A stretch of 22,343 nt of DNA from Chara braunii (lineage: Eukaryota; Streptophyta; Charophyceae; Charales; Characeae), in NCBI GenBank assembly GCA_003427395.1, contig BFEA01000627.1:75704-98046 (forward strand), in the 5' to 3' direction. The position numbers were made by a program, and so were the translations under genes. Shown piece after piece: positions 1 to 7,857 of the stretch; position 1 is the stretch's first letter, and every line of letters starts with the position of its first letter. Under the pieces are notes generated by a model. It was not told the DNA's origin. It was given only the letters and a program-made list of their open reading frames with translations, and searched no databases.

Positions 1-83
<83 letters not shown>
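1..83. repeat. (AG)n microsatellite
   Basis: About 41 uninterrupted AG dinucleotides run from the first base and then decay into GGGTGAGAGAGAGGG. The array starts at the window edge, so its true length is unknown. It lies in the intron upstream of the first visible dynein exon. Confidence 0.98.
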
Positions 84-85
<2 letters not shown>

Positions 86-723
86 GAGAGAGAGGGATGT
101 GAAGAGGGAAGCCATAGCCGCTACCTGGTCGAGACATGCTGTGTGTATGTGTGTGCGGTAGAGCCGCTGGTGACAAACATTCCTGTCTATTGGCAATAAT
201 ATTGGTGACGACATCTTCGAGTGTGGATTGTATCTCGGTTTGGCTTCTCATGTTTGAACTCTCATGTGGATGTTTGTTGGTGTGTGCAAGTTGACCCTGA
301 TGAGTACTTGGATCCTTTCAGATATCCACCTATGTTTATATTTGGCACCAGCAGTTCATCATATATAGTGATGTGTCTGCTTTTTTCTGCATTTGCTTTG
401 CAAAGTTCGCTCCTTTGATTGACAAATATGTGATCATACATAGTGGTTTCAGCTACTGTTGGTGACTCTCTTTCAGGGACATTGGTGTGTGTTTGACTGA
501 TGTCTTCCCCCAGGCATATTGGGCGGTCACTTTTGCTGTATCTGTACAGCAAATTTTGGGCCAGAGACAGCAACAATAGCCATGCCTTCCGTTTGGGGGA
601 AGACGGTGGTCGGCACGGTGGTTGACAAACAGAAGGCAAAAATAGGTTTTCATTAGAGTGGCTAATCGTGGTATTGTTTCTTTTGCTTGTTCTCTGCCTC
701 TGGAACATTTGCTGCTGTAACAG
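84..723 (+). other. 3' part of a dynein intron, no gene seen
   Basis: This is intronic sequence before the first visible exon. Overlapping frames on both strands are open for up to about 180 codons, but none resembles a known family or the missing upstream part of AAA1. The stretch ends with a T/G-rich run and an acceptor, CTGCTGTAACAG, at 712-723. The preceding dynein exon must lie to the left of the window. Confidence 0.7.
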
Positions 724-966
724 GCGCTCTTTCGACCTGTGTCCATGGTGGTCCCTGATTTCCACTTGATTGCAGAGATCATGCTGCTCAGCGAGGGATT
801 CCAAACCAGCAAGCTGCTGTCCCGAAAGTTCATTATCCTTTACTCGCTATGCCAAGACCTGCTGTCCAAGCAGCACCACTACGATTGGAAGCTCAGAGCC
901 ATCAAGACTACACTCAATGTTGCAGGGGGAATGAAGCGTGATGCACTCAATGTCACAGAAGACAAG
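724..966 (+). CDS. Dynein heavy chain, exon encoding the C-terminal part of AAA1
   Basis: Dynein heavy chains are microtubule motors, and AAA1 is the main ATP-hydrolysing module of the ring. This exon is 243 bases (81 codons, phase 0 at both ends). It opens with ALFRPVSMVVPD, the signature after the AAA1 sensor region, then gives LIAEIMLLSEGF, a helical segment with LSRKFIILYSLC, and LSKQHHYDWKLRAIK before AGGMKRD. These are the usual AAA1 landmarks in family order. AAA1 Walker A and Walker B lie upstream, outside the window. The acceptor is CAG at 721-723 and the donor is GTGACA at 967. Frame and residue context join exactly to the exon at 6116 (...TEDK then VLLRALRDF). There are no stops or frameshifts. 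Axonemal rather than cytoplasmic identity is inferred from the combined exons. The start codon is far outside the window. Confidence 0.95.
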
Positions 967-1054
967 GTGACATATCGATATTGAGCATCATGCCTTCACA
1001 TATCAGTAGGCCGAAGGGCTCGCAGTCATTCCATTGCTAGTGTGGCACAGCTTT

Positions 1055-1107
1055 GGGACTACTAGACAGTGCCAGTTAGATGATCAGTTGGGGACTACTA
1101 GATAGTG
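1055..1107. repeat. Pair of 17-base direct repeats
   Basis: GGGACTACTAGACAGTG at 1055-1071 recurs at 1091-1107 with one C/T difference. It lies in the otherwise featureless start of intron 1. Origin unknown; it may be a small local duplication. Confidence 0.75.
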
Positions 1108-1262
1108 TTAACATGACAAGTAGAAGCAAAATGAAAGTGCTCTCAGTCTCACAAGCAAAGGACATGAGTGTGAATGATTGAAAGCATTCTCCACTCAAAA
1201 GTACAGTACAATGATTGAAATTCATGATTGAATACATATACCAGGAGGAGATACACAGCAAA

Positions 1263-2470
1263 TTTTTTTTTATTTTTTATTTTTATTTTTTTTAAGCAGA
1301 ATTTATATGGTTCTGGCTCCTTTTCCATTCTGGGGAGCATCAGTCCGGTTCCTATTCCACCGGCAAGTCAAAAGGAGATGCATATAGGACTCACACACGC
1401 TCTTCCCCTTTAAGGTAGGAAAGCCCGAGGGACGGCATTGATTACTTCTTGTTAGAAGGATTTACCACCCCTCACCCATGCCTAAGTTGCCCTGATTACT
1501 TTTATTTTGAATCTAAGACATGGAAACGAAACCAGTACTGTGAACCCTGTAGACTTGCCTACGGGAGGCCGCATCTAACCTGTTCCTCTCAGTTCTTAGA
1601 CTGTCAGATTCCCTTTAAATACGAGAACTGTAGATGTGATCCTCCTCTTTAGGACTTCATAAACCCTAAACCCTTTCAGGTCTAGTTGATATTACCTATG
1701 GATTCGCTTAACCTCTATCCTTCCGGTATTATCTTCCCTTTTCTATAAAATCATCCTGGTGCTAAAACTTAAACCCCAGCTATTTTAGCTGTCCTGCTTA
1801 CCCTTACTTGAAAATCCTTCTTATGGTCTATATCTCGTAACCTAAGTTATTCCTGTGTTAGCTGGATAGAAGAGTCTTTTTATGGGAACTATTTATGTGG
1901 TGGGACTGGTACTGTTTTACTGGCTTGGGAATAGACTGATGGGTGTTTGTAGGTCTAGGTTGTGGGGTTGGATAGTTGATGAGATCGGGTGTGCTGAGTC
2001 TTGGCTAGGGTGGTTTGGGGGTGATGGGGCTAGTAGCGTGCAGGAGGGGAGTGAAGGGTCTGGGGGGGGTTAAGGGGGGTTAGGGCTGTGTGGTTCCTTA
2101 TATTGGGGATGGGGTCTGTGTTGGTTTAATGTTTGGCGAGCAGTCTGTTAGTAAAGGCCTGTAATGTGATGTCATGGGCGGCTAAGTTGTTGTGGGGGGG
2201 AAGTCGATAGTGCTTGTTGTCCGCCTTTGGTATGGAAACCTGTGATGCTTTAGCTGGAATTGATCTGGATGCTCAAAGAGTCTGGTGGGCTGAACACTGG
2301 TCCTGAGTTTGGAATAGTGGTTTGTGTTGTGTCGTTCCACATTGTAAAGATTAGGCCCTGGCCTTTGACGGTTGCTATCTTGCCTTTGGCAAGGTACACA
2401 GTAAAGGTTGATAAGGGAAAGGTTGTGATTATTCCTAGTTTCGCACAGACATTCCTGATAGTTCATAGCT
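1263..2470 (-). mobile_element. LINE-C: 5'-truncated LINE, 3' end and ORF2 tail
   Basis: Read on the minus strand, this is the distal end of a non-LTR retrotransposon. The T-rich run at 1263-1293 on the + strand is its poly-A tail. Next to it, 1311-1370 carries the 3'-terminal block shared with LINE-A (2939-2996) and LINE-B (6731-6787). A 3' UTR follows, with a telomere-like AAACCCTAAACCCT at 1661-1674 and a G-rich stretch at about 1880-2180. Homology to the ORF2 C-terminus of LINE-B appears at about 2250-2470. The 5' boundary is approximate, and I could not find a convincing target-site duplication. It is antisense to the dynein gene. Confidence 0.82.
2250..2469 (-). pseudogene. LINE-C ORF2 C-terminal remnant
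   Basis: One minus-strand frame through about 2465-2250 reads GKIATVKGQGLIFTMWNDT followed by TTIP. It aligns with the C-terminus of LINE-B ORF2 (GRIATISQNRIQFGQWRHN, then LTIP, near 7950-8030). A stop just upstream and the lack of endonuclease, RT or zinc-binding parts show that only the last stretch of ORF2 was inserted or kept. It cannot encode a functional enzyme. Confidence 0.65.
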
Positions 2471-2684
2471 GAAGACTGAGGAAGGAAAAATAACAAAATA
2501 AAATAACCCCAGAACCAAAACCGGTCATCTCTCCAGGTCAGTCAGCTTTCGAAACAAGAAGACACAGGTTAGGAACTTAGAACCATCAAAAGGCCCAGAC
2601 GAGAGTAAAACACAGGCCAGAAGCAAGGCAGACAAAGACGGAGAAGATCAAGGTAGTGTAGAATACTAGAATTAGAACTAGGAA
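2471..2684. other. Intronic spacer, no gene seen
   Basis: A-rich sequence between LINE-C and the LINE-A insertion. It begins with AAAATAACAAAATAAAATAA and includes loosely repeated motifs such as TTAGGAACTTAG and CTAGGAATTTAG. No coding, RNA or mobile-element signal was recognised. Confidence 0.6.
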
Positions 2685-2713
2685 TTTAGACCAACAGGAT
2701 AAACAGATTTTGA
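2685..2713. repeat. Left target-site duplication of the LINE-A insertion
   Basis: These 29 bases are identical to 5832-5860. Looser similarity (TAGGAATTTAG) extends outward on the left of each copy. Perfect direct repeats bracketing a LINE are the expected result of staggered target cleavage. At 29 bases this is longer than is usual for LINEs. Confidence 0.85.
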
Positions 2714-2894
2714 CCTGGCAGCTGGCAGTCGATCCTCTATGGAAATAGAAACAGAGCAATCAATGCTGTCCAGGGATCCTCCAGCCAATGGGAGGATGCG
2801 TGAGTGCATACAGTTGATGTATTTCTCTGACTTGCCAGTGGAAAAGCAACCGGACTGACGCTCCCCAGAATGGAAAGGATCCAGGATCATAAGA
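2714..2894 (+). repeat. Inverted fragment of a LINE 3' end
   Basis: This is the LINE 3'-terminal region in the opposite orientation to the adjoining LINE-A. The conserved block at 2829-2885 is a diverged reverse complement of 2939-2996, and the similarity continues outward to about 2714. It starts directly after the left target-site duplication and ends at GGATCATAAGATCC, which abuts the LINE-A poly-T. It therefore appears to be part of the same insertion, forming a long imperfect foldback with 2935-3110. The order does not match ordinary twin-priming inversion, where the inverted part is the 5' segment. Confidence 0.75.
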
Positions 2895-5831
2895 TCCTTT
2901 TTTTTTTTCTTTTTTTTTTTAAACAGGTCCTTGTGGTCCTGGCCCCATTTCCATTCTGGGGAACATCAGTCCGGTTCCTATTCCACCGGCAAGTCATGAG
3001 AATATTGCATCATAGAACTCACCCACGCTTCCTTCTGTCTGGCCGAAGGAACCCCGATCAGCATTGATTACTCCAACAACGAGGAGGATTGACTGTCAGC
3101 TTGCCCTGTTTACACCTTTCCTCTCAGGATTACTATAATAACCTGTCAGATAAAACGTGTAGAGCAAGAAAGGTCTACGAAGCAACATCTGCCACCAATG
3201 CTGTCAAAACCCTAAGCCCTACAGGTAGGCATTGTGAACTCTTTTGAATTTTAGCCCCTGCTTGTCTTGTTTATGTCCCAACCCTCAGCCTTAAACCCTA
3301 AACCCTAAAGAAGATTAATCCGTTTCCATGTGTTCCATGTGAAGCACCAGCTTCCACCTGTCGCGCGTGTATTTCTTCGAGGCACAAACTAGAGCTGGTT
3401 CCTCAATTACCTGGGTCTTCGGCTGGAAAGGTTCCTGATCGGTAATGAGGATTGGAGGATTGACTGTCAGCTTGACTATCCCTGAGTCCCTTCTCAAATC
3501 CCCTCTCTGATCCTCTGCGGGGAATCAGTTAGTACAACGATAAAACAAGGAAAGCACAGATCAGAACTGATATAACATTGGATCATGTCATGTTGCTCTG
3601 AAGTCTTGCTGTTGGTCATAATGTAAGTTATGTGTCCCCTGGACAGCCACCGAGTTATGCCAGTCTTGCCATCTGATTTGCGATCCGTGAATCTCCGCGA
3701 TCTTTCCGTGGGCCAGCCAAATTTTCTTGAACTTTGATATTAGCTCTTGCTGCTTCTCCGGGTCCTGTTGGATTTGGAGTGTGACTTTCTTCCACTGGCA
3801 TCAGATCTCCGTCTCCATTAAAGGTTTCGTCATTGCCCATATCTGTTCACTCGGGTTGCTTGACTTGTCGATGGTCCTGCAGCACCTCTCCTTCCAAATG
3901 ACCCAATGTGTTCCCTTCCTGATTATCCCGAACCAGATGCGTTCAGATTTAGTAAACTGGGCTGGGATGTTAGTCCATAAAAGTAATTGGATCGGGTGTT
4001 TGGCAAGGGAGGAGGGAAAGAGGGAGTCCCAGAGTGTTGAGGCTCTCGCCCATAATTCAGTAGCGAATTTGCAGGTTATGAGACAATGAATTAAATGAAT
4101 TAAATTTTCTTGTTCGTTGTCCGAACAGACCACGCATTGTTCTGAACTATTTGGGTCGCTATTCTTTCTACGGACGTGTAGCCAAGAGTTTACTGGGAGG
4201 GCATTATATGTGATCAGCCATTGAAGACTTCTGATCTTGACTGGGCGTATTGATTTGTATTTTGTCCAGGGCAACCCGGAGATTGGTTCCATTCTCTGTC
4301 CTAGCAGTTTCGTCCATCTTTCTTTTATTACAGGCTCTGGTCCTTTGTTTTCAGTAGTAGTCTGTATCCCATTCTGACTGTGTACTGGGTTATGTGTTGA
4401 GGGGTCTTACATGCTCTGTTACTGCCTGAGGTCCAGGCCCATTCGTCTGGGTCAAATTCTAAATCTTGAATTGCTGTATCTACTTGGAATATAGTCTTCG
4501 GCCAGGTACCCAGTGTCCTTACTTTTCGAAGAGTATATGAGTTCAGGGTCTCTTCTTGAGTATCAATGTTGTGGGTTTTGGGGTTGGTCGATCTATTGGA
4601 AAGGAGGTGAAGACTCCTGCAAAGTCTGATCCAGGAGATCTGTGATAAAATTGACAGGCTCTTTGTGGTAACGTTTCCTGGATCAGAACTCCCCCTGATT
4701 TCCAAGAGAAGTCCTCCCTTAACAGGTCCTTCCAGCTGACCGGAATGCTGTTGATTATTGTTGCCAGATTTTATCTTGGTGGTGACAGCCCTTTAGGCGT
4801 GTTCTCAGCTGTTCCTCACAGATCCAAACTTTCCCGTCTTCATCCCAAATGTGACTGACACGCCAGACCCCACGTCTGATCCAAGAGAGCCATCGATGCC
4901 CATTTGTAAGTGACAGTGGGTGCCCCCCTGCATCCCTTACACATGGGTTCCCGAACAGGGGTTGACGTAGGACTTCCTCTTTGGGCTTAGGTTTCTTGAC
5001 TTTTTTTGGCATAATTTCTCTCCAAATGTGGATGAGAGTTGTCCAATAGGGGTTAGCTGGTTGCACCTCGTTAAGTGACGAGTTTGCGGGTTGTCTCCTT
5101 CTGCCCGTCTTGGGTGTCCATTCTTTGTTCATTACCCAGAATAGGCCACCCATATTGAGTGGGCTCTGGACAGGGGCTATATCTCTGATGCTATTGAGGG
5201 CCAGTTTGTGCCAAGCCAGTCTAGGCTGGGTTAGTAGCTTGACTATCCACTTGATCTGGAGGGCTTTGGTTTCCTGTTTGGGTTCGATTATTCCCAGACC
5301 CCCCTTGGATGGCCTTCTCGTTATGTAGTGCCAGTCTATCTTAGGGATGTACTTCGTTTTGTTTGGGTCGCCTGACCATAGGTATGCTCTGGCTGTACTG
5401 TTCAACTCTTTGATAGTTTGGTCTGGTATAGTCCAGATAGAGGCAATATACCACATCATTGAAAAGATGGAGGTATTGATGGCTAGGGCTCTTCCCAGCA
5501 ATGAGGTGAATGTGGTACCCCATCTCCTCATTCTATTGATTTGATTGGTCAGCAGGTTTTGTGCCATTTGCGGGGCGGGGCCATCCTTGGTTACCATAAT
5601 TCCCAAGTACCTCATTGGTTCCTCAGGTCTTTCCCATGTCATTTCTGCCTCAGGGCCTTCCATTCGGGGTATCTCCTCCTCTGAAAACCACCAGCTTATC
5701 GTCTTTTTCCAATTGATCTTCATTTCTGAGGCCAGCCTGAAAGCTTCCATTGCCCTGACTAGTGCCTTTATGGAGGAGTCAGATGCCCTTATGAGAACCG
5801 TGAGGTCGAAAAAGAATTAGGAATTTAGGAG
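2895..5831 (-). mobile_element. LINE-A: 5'-truncated LINE antisense to dynein
   Basis: A minus-strand non-LTR retrotransposon. Its poly-A tail appears as poly-T at 2898-2920. The conserved 3' block is at 2939-2996, the 3' UTR at about 2997-3654, and degenerate ORF2 at 3655-5817. The 5' truncation falls in the middle of the reverse transcriptase, at its FADD box, so endonuclease and ORF1 are missing. The bracketing 29-base direct repeats (2685-2713, 5832-5860) support a single insertion. The 3' UTR holds telomere-like motifs (3207-3221, 3292-3310) and an internal perfect 21-base direct repeat (3083-3103, 3454-3474). It is related to LINE-B but clearly a different lineage. Confidence 0.92.
3655..5817 (-). 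pseudogene. LINE-A ORF2 remnant (RT thumb to zinc-binding domain)
   Basis: ORF2 of a LINE encodes the enzyme that nicks DNA and copies element RNA into the target. Here the open segments are 5750-4755, 4705-4328, 4292-3801 and 3840-3655, in shifting frames. The first begins after the RT active site with LASEMKINWKKT, then a RYLGI box, then GGLGI; these are typical of the RT distal part and connection region. The 4292-3801 segment carries a zinc-binding RT C-terminal domain: LQWLITYNALPVNSWL, then CVVC (C53, C56 of that segment) and HLIHC (H66, C70). At the truncation the catalytic FADD box reads as F-F-D-L because about six bases are absent. At least three frame changes make it non-functional. 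Confidence 0.9.
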
Positions 5832-5860
5832 TTTAGACCAACAGGATAAACAGATTTTGA
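5832..5860. repeat. Right target-site duplication of the LINE-A insertion
   Basis: Identical over 29 bases to 2685-2713. It lies directly beyond the truncated 5' end of LINE-A. Seven to twelve extra bases, including a second GGAATTTAG-like motif, lie between the LINE homology and the repeat. Confidence 0.85.
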
Positions 5861-6115
5861 AAAGGGTTACGGGGTTATCGACGAGAAATATGTAAAAAGG
5901 AAACACGGTTGGGATAGCTCGATGGAAACAGAGTCAAGGAAAACCAGTAGGGAATCGGGCAAATGTATTGGATTCCCAACTCCAGGGAGACAGAAATGGA
6001 AAGCTCTAGGGCCACAAGCATATTTGACAGGTGGTAACAGCTGAGAGGAGAAATTTTGGACTCCATTTATGATTGCAACATCAATCTCGTTGTTTTCCAC
6101 TTTCTGTGGTTGCAG

Positions 6116-6223
6116 GTGTTGCTACGGGCCCTCAGAGATTTCAACATGGGAAAGCTAATCTATGATGATGTCGAGATATTTTTGGGGTTACTGAATGACT
6201 TGTTCCCAAAGACTCTGCAACTG
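6116..6223 (+). CDS. Dynein heavy chain, exon encoding the AAA1-AAA2 linker
   Basis: A short 108-base exon (36 codons, phase 0 at both ends). It continues directly from the exon at 724-966. The peptide starts [14 protein letters not shown], continues through a DD-containing helix, and ends [12 protein letters not shown]. These match the conserved stretch that ends AAA1 and leads into AAA2 in dynein heavy chains (ALRD...DLFP). The acceptor is TTGCAG, ending at 6115, with a TTTTCC/TTTCTG tract before it. The donor is GTAATC at 6224. The following exon starts VPRVVDTRFEED, as expected after the DLFP motif. No damage is seen. Confidence 0.95.
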
Positions 6224-6349
6224 GTAATCACAATCGGATATGGGTTTGCTATCTACTTTACGGGACTGCTTATCTATGCATTGTTCTGTCATTGTTCTTA
6301 GCAGGGTTTTCCTTTTCTTCTTTGCTTTTAAAAAAATAATAAAAATTTT

Positions 6350-6367
6350 GTCCTTCGGGACATCCGT

Positions 6368-6399
<32 letters not shown>

Positions 6400-6450
6400 G
6401 GGCCCTGCGCAAGGATGGCACGCATAAATTGAGAAATGGTCCACATTTAT
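6350..6450 (+). ncRNA. U6 spliceosomal snRNA-like copy, probably a retropseudogene
   Basis: U6 forms the catalytic centre of the spliceosome with U2. The copy covers the whole RNA: a 5' stem GTCCTTCGGGAC, then ACATCCG, AAAATTGGAACGATACAG, the ACAGAGA box with AGATTAGC (both intact), the internal stem-loop around CCCTGCGCAAGGATG, and the 3' GAGAAATGGTCC. The 5' end is of plant type. Compared from memory with plant U6, differences include one base pair lost from the 5' stem, GATAA to GTTAA, GGCCCC to GGGCCC, GATGACACG to GATGGCACG, and CACAAATCG to CATAAATTG. The terminal T run is absent; instead an A-rich tail (TTAAAAAGAAAGAAAAAG and on) follows. Upstream there is an A/T-rich stretch but no clear pol III promoter. 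The tail and substitutions favour a LINE-mobilised pseudogene over an active gene. Confidence 0.9.
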
Positions 6451-6683
6451 TAAAAAGAAAGAAAAAGAAAAAATTCTAATCCTCGAATATTCTGAACGTG
6501 GTGGCTGGTAATCTCTTCGACATGTTTTGTTGATAGGGGTATTTTACTACTTTGTGGACAATTCCACCTACAATTGCTTTCTAGTAGCCTCTGCACTAAA
6601 CTGTGAGCACTGAGCTTCACATATTGTCTGTTGTGCAGGCAAAACCGAATCTGAGCACAATGTTATTCTTTGTAAGAAAAATA

Positions 6684-6698
6684 TGGCCACCAGATTTT
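6684..6698. repeat. Left target-site duplication of LINE-B
   Basis: TGGCCACCAGATTTT matches TGGCCATCAGATTTT at 16774-16788 with one C/T difference. The last T bases merge with the poly-T, so the independent part is about 11 bases. It directly abuts the 3' tail of LINE-B on one side and its CpG-rich 5' end on the other. Confidence 0.7.
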
Positions 6699-6802
6699 TA
6701 TTTTTTTTCTTTTTTCTCAGGACCTCTTGGTTCTGGCTCCTACCATTCTGGGGAGTGACAGTCCGGTTCCTATTCCCCCGGCAAGTCAAAATGGAATACA
6801 TG

Positions 6803-6917
6803 AGAAACTCACGCACACTCCTCCCCGCTATGGCTGGGAGGCCCGAGTGGACGACATTGATTACTTCCTTGGGGAAGGATGTACCACCCCTCGCCCCTGC
6901 CTAAGTTAGCCTGTGCT
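6803..6917. repeat. LINE-B 3' UTR direct repeat, copy 1
   Basis: This block runs from GAGAAACTCACGCACACTCC to CTAAGTTAGCCTGTGCT. It matches 7279-7392 at most positions, about 475 bases away. Both copies include the CATTGATT, GGAAGGATGTACCA and CCCCTGCCTAAG motifs that also occur next to the LINE-C 3' end at about 1388-1490. Confidence 0.85.
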
Positions 6918-7278
6918 GCTTAAACTGCCTGGTTGTTGCCCATCTGTCTGACCTTAGTCCCGCTCCTCTCAGCCATGGCGCTGTATGGTCGGTGTGTTAT
7001 GCTAGAGCGATCTGGCTCGCCTACGAGTCTTTTGAAATCTCTGAGGCCCTAAGCCCTGTTTGTCCTGTCTCTGTCTAAACCTTAAACCCTGAACCCTCAG
7101 CTGTAATGCTGCTGTGGCTTACCTGTTCCTAGGTTCTAAAAATGGAAAGCAAATGTTGTTCTTAGGCTCTAAAACCCTAAACCCTGAACGCTCTTTATCT
7201 CTCTAGCTTGGGGTGTGAGCCCTTCCTTTCTCTCCGATGACTGTTTTTACTAGTACTTTCCTCTCAATTTCCCTTTTT

Positions 7279-7392
7279 GAGAACACGCTCACGCTCCTCC
7301 CCCTTCTGGTGTGGAGGCCTGAGGGGCGGCATTGATTGCTTCCATCAGGAAGGATGTACCATCCCTCACCCCTGCCTAAGTTAGCCTGTGCT
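7279..7392. repeat. LINE-B 3' UTR direct repeat, copy 2
   Basis: Diverged second copy of 6803-6917. It lacks an adjoining poly-T and conserved 3'-terminal block, so it is more likely an internal duplication of the 3' UTR than a second inserted 3' end. LINE-A has a comparable internal repeat (3083-3103, 3454-3474). Confidence 0.8.
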
Positions 7393-7857
7393 ACTTCTCT
7401 CCTATCTTTTACTAATCGGGAATTACATTCGCTCTAGTGTTTGGGGCTTGAATTTTGTGTTCCTTCCGGTTCGTGCCTCTCAGCTCCTTGGCTGCCTGTT
7501 TTTTTTTGTGTTAGTACTGCTGATGGGGCTGCTTGTGTTAAATTCTGTTTGCGCCAAATTCTGTGAGGTTTACACTTGCTGCGGTCCTTGCTATAACCCT
7601 GGCCCTGGCTCGTCTACTTATTCTTGTAAACCGTGTCTGTGTCTGTTGACGTAGGGATTTTGGATTCCTGAGGGGGTTATGGTGGTGCTATGCAAGGTGC
7701 TAAGTTTCCTTATGAGGTTCTGTGTTTGGTACTAAGGTTGGTTCGTTGGGGTTCCTATGGTTGGGGTCTTCGGGGGGCTAGAGTCTAGTCTGTTAATCGT
7801 GAAATCAGGTAGTAGGGTGCTCCTGTTCTGGGTTGATAGGCTGACGCTGTTTTAGGG

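Larger units (their letters stand above)
967..6115 (+). other. Dynein intron 1 (5,149 bases)
   Basis: The intron runs from GTGACA at 967 to TTGCAG at 6110-6115, with phase 0 on both sides. Two truncated LINE copies on the minus strand (about 1263-2470 and 2714-5831) make up most of it. The unoccupied parts, 967-1262, 2471-2684 and 5861-6115, show no gene. The joined exons read smoothly across it. Confidence 0.93.

Noticed and set aside
262-833. Minus-strand open frames of 180 and 126 codons upstream of and overlapping the first exon
   Set aside because: No recognisable domain, and they run antisense into a well-supported dynein exon and its acceptor.
1180-1300. Target-site duplication for LINE-C
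   Set aside because: Comparison of the sequence before its poly-T with 2460-2620 gave only weak A-rich matches.
3292-3310. True telomere or interstitial telomere array
   Set aside because: Only two to three degenerate units, located at corresponding positions in separate LINE 3' UTRs.
7279-7392. A fourth LINE 3' end nested in LINE-B
   Set aside because: No poly-T tract or conserved 3'-terminal block adjoins it; an internal UTR duplication fits better.
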